Of a stretch of DNA of 64,000 nucleotides, positions 49,082-57,821 are shown one piece after another. Under the pieces are notes generated by a model, which saw only the letters and a program-made list of their open reading frames with translations, searched no databases and was not told the origin of the DNA. How positions within the stretch are numbered: position 1 is the stretch's first letter; every line of letters starts with the position of its first letter. A program made the translations under genes and the position numbers. The DNA is from Alphaproteobacteria bacterium (lineage in GTDB: Bacteria; Pseudomonadota; Alphaproteobacteria; Micropepsales; Micropepsaceae), in contig CANJLC010000006.1 in assembly GCA_947475445.1 (NCBI GenBank), positions 62,001-126,000 on the forward strand. The letters run 5' to 3'.

Positions 49082-49573
49082 ATGACCTCCAATAACGATG
49101 CACCAATTCCGACTTCTCAGGTTTTAATCAGCCTTGGGGCCAATATTCCGTCCCATGCCGGTCATCCTGCCCAAACCCTGAAAGCGGCGCTGGCGGCGCT
49201 CTGCCGCGCCGGGGTCGAGGTAATTGCCGTTTCGCCCTTCTACGAGACACAGGCCTGGCCCGATCCTTCCGACCCTCCATTCACCAATGCGGTTGCCGCC
49301 GTCAAAACCCGGCTTCAACCCCTTGCGCTGCTGACACTTTTGCATGAAGTCGAAACGGCTTTCGGCCGTAAGCGTTCCGTTCCCAATTCTCCGCGCAGCC
49401 TGGATCTTGATCTGCTGGACTTTGGCGGCCAGGTTCAGGACGGTCCCGTCATCCTGCCGCATCCGCGCATCGCGGCCCGGCGCTTTGTCCTTGAACCCAT
49501 CAGGGATATAGCGCCCGGCTGGCGTCACCCGGTCTCCGGGGAGGCTGTGGAGGCCTTGCTAACGGCCCTGTAA
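49082..49573 (+). CDS. folK: 2-amino-4-hydroxy-6-hydroxymethyldihydropteridine diphosphokinase
   Basis: A 163-residue folate-pathway kinase transferring pyrophosphate from ATP to the pterin. The marks are VLISLGANIPSHAGHP at the start, SPFYETQAW, FTNAVAAV, and the signature RSLDLDLLDFGG with its metal Asp pair, then LPHPRIAARRFVLEPI. The ATG at 49082 begins right beside the NYN gene's ATG on the other strand, and no other usual start codon lies before the conserved strand. Its own ribosome site is poor. The stop is inside a terminator-like hairpin. Confidence 0.95.
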   Translation: MTSNNDAPIPTSQVLISLGANIPSHAGHPAQTLKAALAALCRAGVEVIAVSPFYETQAWPDPSDPPFTNAVAAVKTRLQPLALLTLLHEVETAFGRKRSVPNSPRSLDLDLLDFGGQVQDGPVILPHPRIAARRFVLEPIRDIAPGWRHPVSGEAVEALLTAL

Positions 49574-49585
49574 CGGGCCGTTTCC
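49561..49585 (+). terminator. Hairpin overlapping the folK stop
   Basis: AACGGCCC (49561-49568) pairs perfectly with GGGCCGTT (49575-49582); the loop contains the folK stop codon. A short TTT run follows. A weak intrinsic terminator or 3' stabiliser. Confidence 0.5.
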
Positions 49586-49615
49586 TTGACCCGCCTGTAA
49601 AACCCATGCTATCGG
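49586..49615 (+). promoter_or_regulatory. Possible promoter of the CHRD-PQQ dehydrogenase pair
   Basis: TTGACC (49586-49591) is followed after 17-18 bases by CTATCG/TATCGG (49609-49615). It lies directly after the folK hairpin and about 70 bases before the CHRD gene, a sensible position. The -10 match is moderate. Confidence 0.45.
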
Positions 49616-49683
49616 CGTGACGCGTCCATGCCGAATAAACAGAGCATTTGCAGCAAAAAAGGACGCGGGGAGGAATTCCAGTG

Positions 49684-50127
49684 ATGTTCCGTCAACGCAC
49701 GCATTATGTTCTGATCGCAGGTCTGGTGTCCCTTCTTGCTGCGCCGGCTTTCGCCGCCGACGTCCAGTATTCGACGCCGCTCGATCCGGTCGCTTTCGAC
49801 AATTCCACGGTCAAGAACAATGTCGGCACCGGCGAGATCACCGCGACGCTGTCGGGCAAGACCCTGACCGTCACCGGCAAATATTCCGGCCTGTCGTCCG
49901 CCGCCACAAAGGCCGAGGTCAAGATCGGCCCGGTCATGGGTGTGCCCGGACCGGTGGTCGGCGAGCTGAAAATCCCCGGCGGCATGAGCGGCGACATTTC
50001 CGGAAGCATCACGCTGACCTCTGCCCAGCTGGCGTCCCTCAACAAGGGCGGCGTCAGCGTTGTGATCAACAGCGAAAAAGCGCCAAACGGCAATCTCTGG
50101 GGCTGGCTCCAGACTGCCGCCCAATAA
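49684..50127 (+). CDS. Secreted CHRD-domain protein
   Basis: A 147-residue protein with a signal peptide (YVLIAGLVSLLAAPAFA, cut about residue 24) and one CHRD domain: GTGEITATLSGKTLTVTGKY, SGLSSAATKAEVKIGP, then the closing GGVSVVINSEKAPNGNLWGW. CHRD was defined in chordin and occurs in bacterial envelope proteins of unknown role. GGGGAGGAA lies eight bases before ATG 49684; GTG at 49681 is possible. It precedes the PQQ dehydrogenase by 37 bases. Confidence 0.88.
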   Translation: MFRQRTHYVLIAGLVSLLAAPAFAADVQYSTPLDPVAFDNSTVKNNVGTGEITATLSGKTLTVTGKYSGLSSAATKAEVKIGPVMGVPGPVVGELKIPGGMSGDISGSITLTSAQLASLNKGGVSVVINSEKAPNGNLWGWLQTAAQ

Positions 50128-50164
50128 GCGCCACAAGCACAGAATTTTGAAAAGGATGCGTTCG

Positions 50165-52342
50165 ATGAATCGCAACGGAAAAATGATCGGTTTCGCCGTC
50201 ATTGCCGCCTCGCTCGGCGGCGCCTATGCCCTGGCGCAAGGCGCCACCGGCCCCATGACGCAGGCCCAGGTGACCGCGGGCCGCGCCGACTACATTGCCA
50301 ATTGCGCGGGCTGCCATGCCCCAGGCCTGACCGGTGCGGGCGATGCGCCCGCCCTGACCGGCGCCACCTTCAACAGCGCCTGGGCCGACAAGAGCACCAA
50401 GGAAATGCACCAGTTCATCTCGACCTCCATGCCCTATGGCAATGCGGGCCAGCTCAGCCCCGCCACCTACACCAACATCGTCTCTTATATTTTGGCCGCC
50501 AACGGCGCCAAGCCTGGCGACAAGCCTTTCACCAAGGATACAGACGTCAAGGTCAGCACCATTGCAGACGGCAAGATCGTGGCCGCCGTGTTGGCCGGCA
50601 CTGTTCCGGCCGCTGCGCCGCGTCCCGCGGCCGGCGCTGCCCGTCCTGCGGGCGGTGACGGCGATGGCGGCGGCCGCGGCGCCCCCGCTTTCAACCTAGG
50701 CCATACCGTCCAGGGCACGGTGAAGAATTATAGCGACGTTACCGACGACAATCTCAAAAAGCCCGCCGATGGCGACTGGCTGATGTTCCGCCGCAATTAC
50801 CAGGGCTGGAGCTACAGCCCGCTCAACCAGATCACGCCGGACAACGTCAAGAATTTGCAGCTGAAATGGTCCTGGGCGATGGTCGGCGGCGGCGCGGTGG
50901 AAGTCACCCCGATCGTCCATGACGGCATCATGTTCCTGTCCAACAGCAACAACACGGTGCAGGCGCTGGACGCCAAGACGGGTGAGCTGATCTGGGAAAA
51001 CCGCCTTGGTCCGGTTCAGACCTCGGCCTATGGCGCCACCCGTTCGCTGGGCCTGTACAAGAACAAGGTGTTCGTCGCCACCACCGACGCCAAGATCCAT
51101 GGGCTGGACGCGCGCACCGGCAAGGAGCTTTGGTCCACCACCATCGACACGCCGCCCAAGAGCGAAACCGGCGGCGTCATGGTCATCAACGGCAAGGTGC
51201 TGACCGGCCTGATGGGCTGCGACCAATACTCCGTCACGGGCTGCTATATCAGCGCCTATGACACCGAGACCGGCAAGCAGCTGTGGAAGTTCCAGACCAA
51301 CGCCCGCACCGGCACGCCGGGCGGCGACACCTGGAACGGCTTGCCCGACGAACTGCGCGGCGGCACCGACACCTGGATCGCCGGTACCTATGATCCGGAA
51401 CTGAACACGACCTATTGGGGCACGGCCCAGGCCAAGCCCTGGCTGCGCGCCAGCCGCGGCACCGCCGACAAGGCGGCGCTCTTTTCGACCTCGACGCTGG
51501 CGCTCGATCCCGATACCGGCAAGCTGAAATGGTATTTCCAGCACATCCCCGGCGAGTCGCTGGACCTGGATGAAGTCTATGAGCGCGTGCTGATCGACCA
51601 TGGCGCCAGCAAGGAAGTCTTCACCATCGGCAAGACCGGCTTCCTGTGGAAGCTGGACCGCGTCACCGGCAAGTTCCTGGGCATCAAGCCGACCGTGTTC
51701 CAGAACGTCTTCGCCAAGGTGGACGAGAAGACCGGCGCGCTGGAATACCGCAAGGACATCCTGGAGCAGAAGACGAACCAGTATTATTCGTCCTGCCCCG
51801 GTCCGGAAGGCGGCCATGACTGGCAGGCGACCTCCTATCACCAGCCCACGGACAACCTGATCATTCCGCTCAGCCAGAGCTGCGTGATGATCGCGGGCCG
51901 CGACGTGGACAAGAAGATCGGCAGCGGCGGCACCGCCGCCACCCAGCTGTTCTTCTTCATGCCGGGCACCAACCAGAATATGGGCCGTCTGACGGCGGTG
52001 AATACCGCCACGATGGCCACCACCTGGACCTGGCAGCAGCGTTCGCCCTTCCTGACCAGCGTGATCTCGACCGGCGGCGGCGTGGCCTTCATTGGCGACT
52101 TCGACCGCAACTTCAAGGCGGTGGATGCCAAGACCGGCAAGATCGTGTGGCAGACCCGCCTCGGCCAGATGGTGGAAGGCTATCCGTCCACCTTCGCCAT
52201 TGACGGCAAGCAGTATCTGGCCGTGACCGCCGGTACCGGCGGCGGCAGCCCGTTCCAGAAGCCTTCGACGCTCCTGACCGATGTGCACCGCCCCCTGAAT
52301 GGCACGGGCCACGAAGTCTATGTCTTCGGCCTGCCGGACTGA
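50165..52342 (+). CDS. Periplasmic quinoprotein (PQQ) dehydrogenase with N-terminal cytochrome c
   Basis: A 725-residue protein: signal peptide (to about residue 25), a cytochrome c domain with CAGCH at 47-51, an Ala/Pro/Gly linker around 145-178, then an eight-bladed PQQ propeller from about 200. Propeller marks are WLMFRRNYQGWSYSPLNQI and repeated ALDAKTGELIWEN-type tryptophan-docking motifs. It oxidises an alcohol, aldose or similar compound and passes electrons to its own heme; the substrate is unknown. AAAAGGA is eight bases before ATG 50165. Heme first, PQQ second is the reverse of classic type II alcohol dehydrogenases. No pqq genes are in the window. Confidence 0.88.
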   Translation: MNRNGKMIGFAVIAASLGGAYALAQGATGPMTQAQVTAGRADYIANCAGCHAPGLTGAGDAPALTGATFNSAWADKSTKEMHQFISTSMPYGNAGQLSPATYTNIVSYILAANGAKPGDKPFTKDTDVKVSTIADGKIVAAVLAGTVPAAAPRPAAGAARPAGGDGDGGGRGAPAFNLGHTVQGTVKNYSDVTDDNLKKPADGDWLMFRRNYQGWSYSPLNQITPDNVKNLQLKWSWAMVGGGAVEVTPIVHDGIMFLSNSNNTVQALDAKTGELIWENRLGPVQTSAYGATRSLGLYKNKVFVATTDAKIHGLDARTGKELWSTTIDTPPKSETGGVMVINGKVLTGLMGCDQYSVTGCYISAYDTETGKQLWKFQTNARTGTPGGDTWNGLPDELRGGTDTWIAGTYDPELNTTYWGTAQAKPWLRASRGTADKAALFSTSTLALDPDTGKLKWYFQHIPGESLDLDEVYERVLIDHGASKEVFTIGKTGFLWKLDRVTGKFLGIKPTVFQNVFAKVDEKTGALEYRKDILEQKTNQYYSSCPGPEGGHDWQATSYHQPTDNLIIPLSQSCVMIAGRDVDKKIGSGGTAATQLFFFMPGTNQNMGRLTAVNTATMATTWTWQQRSPFLTSVISTGGGVAFIGDFDRNFKAVDAKTGKIVWQTRLGQMVEGYPSTFAIDGKQYLAVTAGTGGGSPFQKPSTLLTDVHRPLNGTGHEVYVFGLPD

Positions 52343-52363
52343 TCGGGCTGTTTCTTGAAACAG

Positions 52364-52392
52364 GGGCGGCTGGGGCCACCAGCCGCCCTTTT
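52364..52392 (+). terminator. Intrinsic terminator after the PQQ dehydrogenase
   Basis: A ten-base perfect stem GGGCGGCTGG (52364-52373) with CCAGCCGCCC (52379-52388), a five-base loop and a TTTT tail. Confidence 0.92.
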
Positions 52393-52402
52393 CATTTTTA
52401 TT

Positions 52403-52433
52403 GCCCGAATCCAGGAATTTCTGTTATTCGGGC
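52403..52433. repeat. Inverted repeat upstream of rpoZ
   Basis: GCCCGAAT (52403-52410) pairs with ATTCGGGC (52426-52433). The inner 12 bases CAGGAATTTCTG are themselves nearly self-complementary, so the whole 31 bases can form one long imperfect hairpin. It stands 73 bases before the rpoZ ATG and could be an operator or a leader. Confidence 0.45.
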
Positions 52434-52506
52434 CTTCAATTCACCGCATCGCCCTGCCTTTCACCTGAAGGGTTGGCCGTAACTACCTGATCCGAAAAGG
52501 ACTTCC

Positions 52507-52890
52507 ATGGCTCGCGTCACTGTCGAAGATTGCGTAGACAAGATCCCGAACCGCTTTGACCTGGTGCTGGCCGCCGGTTTCCGCGCCCGCCAGCTCTCCG
52601 GCGGGGCCGAGCCCATGCTGGAACGGGACCGTGACAAGAACCCCGTCGTGGCCCTGCGCGAGATCGCGGCCAAGGCCCTCAAGCCCGACGAAGTGAAGGA
52701 AGAATATATCCGCTCGCTGCAGAAGCATGCCGAAGTGGACGAGCCGGAAGAAGCCCGCCCTGAGGCCGATGACCGCGAGGATCCCTCGCATCGCCAGGTC
52801 ACCGAGGAAGAGCTGCTTCGCGCCCTGACCACGGAAGCCCAGCGCCGCGCCGAGCCGCAGCCTGAGCCTGAGGCCGACTACGAAGAGTAG
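52507..52890 (+). CDS. rpoZ: RNA polymerase omega subunit
   Basis: A 127-residue omega subunit, longer than the E. coli form as usual in Alphaproteobacteria because of an acidic C-terminal tail rich in Glu/Pro. The core is [30 protein letters not shown] and [10 protein letters not shown]. Omega helps assemble beta-prime and forms part of a ppGpp site in some bacteria. AAAAGGA precedes the ATG by five bases. It is followed by its own terminator and then by rsh. Confidence 0.95.
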   Translation: MARVTVEDCVDKIPNRFDLVLAAGFRARQLSGGAEPMLERDRDKNPVVALREIAAKALKPDEVKEEYIRSLQKHAEVDEPEEARPEADDREDPSHRQVTEEELLRALTTEAQRRAEPQPEPEADYEE

Positions 52891-52915
52891 TCTGTTGGAC
52901 TGATATTTCTCGAAA

Positions 52916-52940
52916 AGCCCGGCCAAAAGCCGGGCTTTTT
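52916..52940 (+). terminator. Intrinsic terminator after rpoZ
   Basis: AGCCCGGC (52916-52923) pairs with GCCGGGCT (52929-52936) around CAAAA, followed by a T-run. It is 26 bases after the rpoZ stop, so rsh should be transcribed separately or by readthrough. Confidence 0.9.
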
Positions 52941-52987
52941 GCTTTCCGTGGTTTCTGTTTTTTCGCATTTCGCGCCTATATTTGGGC

Positions 52988-55222
52988 ATGACCCCGCCGA
53001 CCCCGGTCCAGACTGTCGAAAAAGACCCGGCCAAGCCGCTGCCGGCCCCGCCGCGCGGCCGCCGCCGCCTGATGCGCCAGACCGACCTGGTGGAGCGCGT
53101 CCAGGCCTATGACCCCGATGCCGACGAGTCGCTGCTCAACAAGGCGTACGTCTACGCCATGACGGCGCATGGCAAGCAGTTCCGCGCCTCGGGCGATCCC
53201 TATTTCGCCCATCCGCTGGAAGTGGCCGCCATCCTCACCGAGCTCAAGCTCGATGTCCCCACCATCGTCACCGCGCTGCTGCACGACACCATCGAGGACA
53301 CGCTGGTCACCTATGAGGATGTCGAAAAGAATTTCGGCAGTGAAATCGCCGGCCTGGTTGATGGCGTCACCAAGCTGTCCCAGCTGGAGGTTTTTTCCGA
53401 GCGCACCAAGCAGGCGGAAAATTTCCGCAAGCTGATGCTGGCCATCACCGGCGACATCCGCGTTCTGCTGGTGAAGCTTGCCGACCGGCTGCACAATATG
53501 CGCACGCTCGGCTACATCGAGAAGCCCGAGAAGCGCCAAAGCATCGCCCGCGAGACGGTGGACATCTACGCCCCGCTGGCCGGGCGCATCGGCATGCAGA
53601 ACATGCGCGAGGAGCTGGAGGATCTGGCCTTCGCGGAACTGGACCCCGAGGCGCGCAACTCCATCGTCACCCATTTCGCCCGCCTCGACATGGTGGGCGG
53701 TGACCGGGTGGGCCGCATCGCCGACCAGATCAAGCGCAAGCTGGCCGAACATGACATGGAGGCCTGGGTCTATGGCCGGGGCAAGCGTCCTTTCTCCATC
53801 TGGCGCAAGCTGCAGACCAAGAAGCTGAACTTCGAGCAGCTTTCCGACATTTTCGGCTTTCGCGTCATCGTCAAGACCACGGAAGACTGCTACCGCGCCC
53901 TGGGCATCATCCACACCAGCTGGCAGATGGTGCCCGAGCGCTTCAAGGATTTCATCTCCACGCCCAAATCGAACGGCTACCGCTCCATCCACACCACGGT
54001 GATGGGCCCGGAAAAGCAGCGCGTCGAAATCCAGATCCGCACCCAGGACATGCACGACATCGCCGAGCGCGGCGTTGCCGCCCATTGGCGCTACCGCGAG
54101 CATGTGCCGGAGAAGGACGGCAAGGACAGCGTCACCTATGGCTGGCTGCGCGACATGGTGGATTTGCTGGAGCGCGGCGACAGCCCGGAAGAGGTGCTGG
54201 AGAATTCACGCCTGTCCATGTACCAGGACCAGGTTTTCTGCTTCACGCCCAAGGGCAGCCTGATTTCCCTGCCGCGCGGCGCCACCCCCATCGACTTCGC
54301 CTATGCCGTGCATACCGACCTCGGCAACACGGCGGTTGGCGTCAAGGTCAATGGCGGCCATGTACCGTTGCATACGCCGCTCAAGAATGGCGACCAGGTG
54401 GAAATCATCATCACCAAGGATTCCACGCCGTCGCCGCTATGGGAGCAGTTCGTCGTCACGGGGCGGGCGCGGGCGGAAATCCGCCGCTATCTGCGCCATG
54501 CCCAGCGCGGCGAACATGTGAAATTCGGCCAGAAAATCCTTGAGAAAACTTTTGCCGACCAGGGCGCGGAGCTGACGGAAAAAGCCATCGGCGAAGTGGC
54601 CAAGAAACTGCGCCTGTCCAAGGCCGAAGATGTCTATGCCGATGTGGGGCGCGGGACGCTGCGTGGCACCGAAGTGCTGCAGGCGGTTTATCCCGAACTG
54701 GGGCGCGGCCGCGTCACCACCAAGGGACCGGAGGCGCAGGGTTCGCGCGTCGTGCGGCAGATATCCATCCGCGGCCTCACCGAAGGCATTTCCTACAAGC
54801 TGGGGCAATGCTGCCACCCGCTGCCGGGCGACCGCATTGTCGGCATCCTGACGCCAGGCGAGGGCATCATCGTTCACACCATTGACTGCGCCGAGCTGGA
54901 CAAGGCGCAGAACATGAATGACTGGCTGGATGTGGGCTGGGGCGCCGGCGCCGGCGATCAATTGTCGGTGGCCCGCGTGCTGGTGCGCGTCAAGAACGAG
55001 CCGGGCTCCCTAGCCGCCGTCATGACGGTGATCGCGGCCAATGGCGGCAACATCTTCAACATGAAGGTTCTGGAACGTAACCCGCTTTTCTTCGAATTCA
55101 TGGTGGATATCGAGGTGCGCGACGTGGCGCATTTGCAGAATATCGTGGGTGCGCTACGGGTGAACAACGCGGTCGAATCGGTTGACCGCATGCGGGAAGC
55201 GGAAGCAGCGCCGATAAACTAA
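52988..55222 (+). CDS. rsh: Bifunctional (p)ppGpp synthetase/hydrolase (Rsh)
   Basis: A 744-residue Rel/SpoT homologue controlling the stringent response. The hydrolase HD domain has LLHDTIEDT at about 97-105, the synthetase domain has YGRGKRPFSIWRK and IFGFRVIV, and TGS (FTPKGSLISLPRGATPIDFAY), helical, CC/zinc-finger and ACT (GSLAAVMTVIAANGGNIFNM) domains follow. Both catalytic halves look intact. The start is uncertain: ATG at 52988, TTG two codons earlier, or ATG at 53072, where typical alphaproteobacterial Rsh proteins begin. rpoZ-rsh adjacency is conserved. Confidence 0.95.
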   Translation: MTPPTPVQTVEKDPAKPLPAPPRGRRRLMRQTDLVERVQAYDPDADESLLNKAYVYAMTAHGKQFRASGDPYFAHPLEVAAILTELKLDVPTIVTALLHDTIEDTLVTYEDVEKNFGSEIAGLVDGVTKLSQLEVFSERTKQAENFRKLMLAITGDIRVLLVKLADRLHNMRTLGYIEKPEKRQSIARETVDIYAPLAGRIGMQNMREELEDLAFAELDPEARNSIVTHFARLDMVGGDRVGRIADQIKRKLAEHDMEAWVYGRGKRPFSIWRKLQTKKLNFEQLSDIFGFRVIVKTTEDCYRALGIIHTSWQMVPERFKDFISTPKSNGYRSIHTTVMGPEKQRVEIQIRTQDMHDIAERGVAAHWRYREHVPEKDGKDSVTYGWLRDMVDLLERGDSPEEVLENSRLSMYQDQVFCFTPKGSLISLPRGATPIDFAYAVHTDLGNTAVGVKVNGGHVPLHTPLKNGDQVEIIITKDSTPSPLWEQFVVTGRARAEIRRYLRHAQRGEHVKFGQKILEKTFADQGAELTEKAIGEVAKKLRLSKAEDVYADVGRGTLRGTEVLQAVYPELGRGRVTTKGPEAQGSRVVRQISIRGLTEGISYKLGQCCHPLPGDRIVGILTPGEGIIVHTIDCAELDKAQNMNDWLDVGWGAGAGDQLSVARVLVRVKNEPGSLAAVMTVIAANGGNIFNMKVLERNPLFFEFMVDIEVRDVAHLQNIVGALRVNNAVESVDRMREAEAAPIN

Positions 55223-55277
55223 CCTCCATGGCCGGGTTCGGCCCGGCCATCCAACTTACGAGAGAGCATCGAGGAAA

Positions 55278-55862
55278 ATGAAAGTCGAACAAGTCCTTGC
55301 CGAATTCAAGAAGTCCGGCGCGTTGCTGGAAGGCCATTTCATTTTGTCCTCCGGCCTGCACTCCGACAAATTCCTGCAAAAGGCGCTGGTGTTCCAGGAC
55401 GCCAAGCGCACCGCCAAGCTGTGCAAGGCGCTGGCTGCCAAGGTGAAGAAGGAAGTGAAGGACGAGATCACAGCCATTGTTTCACCGGCGGTGGGCGGCA
55501 TCGTTCCCGGCTACGAAATGGGCCGCCAGATGGGCCTGCCTGCCATGTATGTTGAACGCGTGGATGGCGAATTCCAGCTGCGCCGCAACTTCACCCTCAA
55601 GAAGGGCCAGAAAGTCCTGATGGTGGAAGACATTGTCTCCACCGGCGTCTCGTCGCGCGAATGCATCGCCGCCATCAAGAAGACCGGCGCCAAGGTTGTC
55701 GCCGCCTGCTGCCTGATCGACCGCTCCGGCGGCAAGGCCAAGGTCGGCGTGCCCCTGATCGCGCTGGCGGAATGGAAAGTGAAGGCCTGGGAGGCCAGCA
55801 ACCTGCCGCCGCACCTGCGCAACATTCCCGCTGTGAAGCCGGGGTCGCGAGGATTGGCGTGA
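55278..55862 (+). CDS. pyrE: Orotate phosphoribosyltransferase
   Basis: A 194-residue enzyme joining orotate and PRPP into OMP. It has the lid loop region SSGLHSDKFLQKALVF, the domain IVSPAVGGIVPGYEMGR, and the PRPP motif VLMVEDIVSTGVSS. ATG at 55278 lies 55 bases after rsh. It overlaps pdxJ by four bases (GTGA). Confidence 0.95.
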   Translation: MKVEQVLAEFKKSGALLEGHFILSSGLHSDKFLQKALVFQDAKRTAKLCKALAAKVKKEVKDEITAIVSPAVGGIVPGYEMGRQMGLPAMYVERVDGEFQLRRNFTLKKGQKVLMVEDIVSTGVSSRECIAAIKKTGAKVVAACCLIDRSGGKAKVGVPLIALAEWKVKAWEASNLPPHLRNIPAVKPGSRGLA

Positions 55863-56587
55863 GCAGGCTGCGCCTCGGCGTCAACATTGATCATGTGGCG
55901 ACGGTGCGCAACGCGCGCGGTGGTGCCTTTCCCGATCCGGTGCGCGCGGCCCTGCTGGCGGAACAATCAGGCGCCGACGGCATCACGGCGCATTTGCGCG
56001 AAGACCGCCGCCATATCCGCGATGAGGATATCGTCGCTCTCAAGCGCGACCTGAAAATTCCCCTCAATCTTGAGATGGCCGCCACGGACGAGATGCTGGC
56101 CATCGCGCTGCGCCACAAGCCGCATGCCGCCTGCATCGTTCCGGAAAAGCGCGAAGAGCGCACCACCGAAGGCGGCATTGACTGCATCGGCCAGCACAAC
56201 CGGCTCCGGCCCATCGTGGCGGCGCTGGTGGAAGCGGGCATCCGCGTTTCCATGTTCATCGAGCCGGACCGCAAGCAGCTGGATGCCGCCCGCGCCCTGG
56301 GCGCCCCGGTGGTGGAACTGCATACCGGCGCCTATGCCAACGCAAGTGGCGAGGCACAGGCCAAACTTCTCAAGCACATCCACAATGCCGCCGAATTCGG
56401 CGCTGATCTGGGACTGGAAGTTCATGCCGGACACGGCCTGACCTATGACAACGTCAAGCCCATTGCCGCCATGCCCCATATCCGCGAACTCAATATCGGC
56501 CATTTCCTGGTGGGGGAGGCGATCTTTGCGGGCCTGGCAGAATCGATCCAGAAGATGCGAACGCTTATGGATGAGGCGCGTCAGTGA
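55859..56587 (+). CDS. pdxJ: Pyridoxine 5'-phosphate synthase
   Basis: A 242-residue TIM barrel making PNP from 1-deoxyxylulose-5-phosphate and aminoacetone phosphate. [16 protein letters not shown] opens the family; [31 protein letters not shown] and [12 protein letters not shown] are conserved active-site blocks. The start is GTG 55859, overlapping the pyrE stop; a longer frame from 55661 is inside pyrE. It overlaps acpS by four bases (GTGA). Confidence 0.96.
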   Translation: MSRLRLGVNIDHVATVRNARGGAFPDPVRAALLAEQSGADGITAHLREDRRHIRDEDIVALKRDLKIPLNLEMAATDEMLAIALRHKPHAACIVPEKREERTTEGGIDCIGQHNRLRPIVAALVEAGIRVSMFIEPDRKQLDAARALGAPVVELHTGAYANASGEAQAKLLKHIHNAAEFGADLGLEVHAGHGLTYDNVKPIAAMPHIRELNIGHFLVGEAIFAGLAESIQKMRTLMDEARQ

Positions 56588-56976
56588 TCCTGGGACTCGG
56601 CAGCGACCTCTGCGATATCCGCCGCATCGAAAAGGTGCTGGCCGACCATGGCGAACGCTTCATTGCCCGAATCTTTACCGACATTGAGCGCGCCAAGTCC
56701 GAGAAGCGCGCCGCCTCCTATGCCAAGCGTTTTGCCGCCAAGGAGGCCTGCGCCAAGGCGCTCGGCACGGGCCTGCATCACGGGGTTTTCTGGCGCGACA
56801 TGGGGGTGGTGAACCTTCCCGGCGGCAAGCCCACCATGGCGCTGACCGGCGGCGCGCTGGCCCGGCTGGAGGCGATCACCCCGCCCGGATACCGCGCCCA
56901 GATTGATCTTTCCATCACGGACGAGTTTCCGCTGGCCCAGGCGATCGTCATAATCTCCGCCACTTTAATCCCGTAA
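56584..56976 (+). CDS. acpS: Holo-[acyl-carrier-protein] synthase
   Basis: A 130-residue phosphopantetheinyl transferase that activates [19 protein letters not shown] supplies the metal Asp, and [16 protein letters not shown] holds the second acidic residue and Lys. GTG at 56584 overlaps the pdxJ stop. pdxJ-acpS-lepB-rnc-era is a widely conserved order. Confidence 0.95.
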   Translation: MILGLGSDLCDIRRIEKVLADHGERFIARIFTDIERAKSEKRAASYAKRFAAKEACAKALGTGLHHGVFWRDMGVVNLPGGKPTMALTGGALARLEAITPPGYRAQIDLSITDEFPLAQAIVIISATLIP

Positions 56977-57059
56977 GTGGGGCAGGATTAACAAGTATAT
57001 CCTTGACAGAAAGGGGGCTTACCCGGTTTCTGTCGCCCGCACCGCACCCGCAAGGCCCC

Positions 57060-57821
57060 ATGTCGGATATCAAGACCAATAGCAGCACGCAGGGCGAATC
57101 CTGGACCGAGCTTGCCAAGACCGTCATTTATGCCGGCCTGATCGCGGTGGTGATCCGCACCTTCCTGTTCCAGCCCTTCAACATTCCCTCCGCGTCCATG
57201 GAAGCGACGCTGCTGGTGGGCGATTACCTGTTCGTGGAAAAATTCGCTTACGGCTACAGCCGCTACACTTTCCCGTTCGGCGGCTGGCCCGTGGGCAAGG
57301 CCATGCATGGCCGCTTCTTGTCCCGCACGCCGCATCGCGGCGACGTCATCGTCTTCAAGACGCCGCAGGACAACAGCACCGATTACATCAAGCGGCTGAT
57401 CGGCATGCCGGGCGACCATATCCAGATGCGTGACGGCACCGTCATCCTCAACGGCAAGGCCATTATCCGCACGCGCGTGGATGACTATATCGAGAAAATT
57501 GACGGCCAGGAGCGTCATGTCGCGCAGTACCGCGAAACCATGCCCGAGGGCGTGAGCTACCTGACCCTGGACCGCGATCCCGAAGGCATGATGGACAATA
57601 CCGGCATCTATGTCGTGCCGGCGGATCATTATTTCATGATGGGCGACAACCGCGACAATTCCAACGACAGCCGCATGGATGTCGGTTACGTCCCGGCGGA
57701 GAATTTGGAAGGCAAGGCGGAATTCCGCTTCTTCTCGATTGATGAAAGCGCCCGCTTCTGGGAAATCTGGAAATGGCCGATGGCGATCCGCTATTCGCGC
57801 CTGCTGACGCCGATTGACTGA
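57060..57821 (+). CDS. lepB: Signal peptidase I
   Basis: A 253-residue membrane protease. One N-terminal anchor (residues about 21-38) is followed by the catalytic Ser46 in PSASMEATLLVGDY and the general base Lys111 in DYIKRLIGMPGD. The box MMGDNRDNSNDSR (SPase box D/E) is intact. ATG at 57060 is chosen; an in-frame TTG at 57003 would add 19 residues. It overlaps the rnc start by eight bases. Confidence 0.96.
   Translation: MSDIKTNSSTQGESWTELAKTVIYAGLIAVVIRTFLFQPFNIPSASMEATLLVGDYLFVEKFAYGYSRYTFPFGGWPVGKAMHGRFLSRTPHRGDVIVFKTPQDNSTDYIKRLIGMPGDHIQMRDGTVILNGKAIIRTRVDDYIEKIDGQERHVAQYRETMPEGVSYLTLDRDPEGMMDNTGIYVVPADHYFMMGDNRDNSNDSRMDVGYVPAENLEGKAEFRFFSIDESARFWEIWKWPMAIRYSRLLTPID

Noticed and set aside
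57003-57030. A separate lepB promoter from TTGACA at 57003
   Set aside because: The -35 is perfect but no -10-like hexamer lies 16-18 bases downstream.
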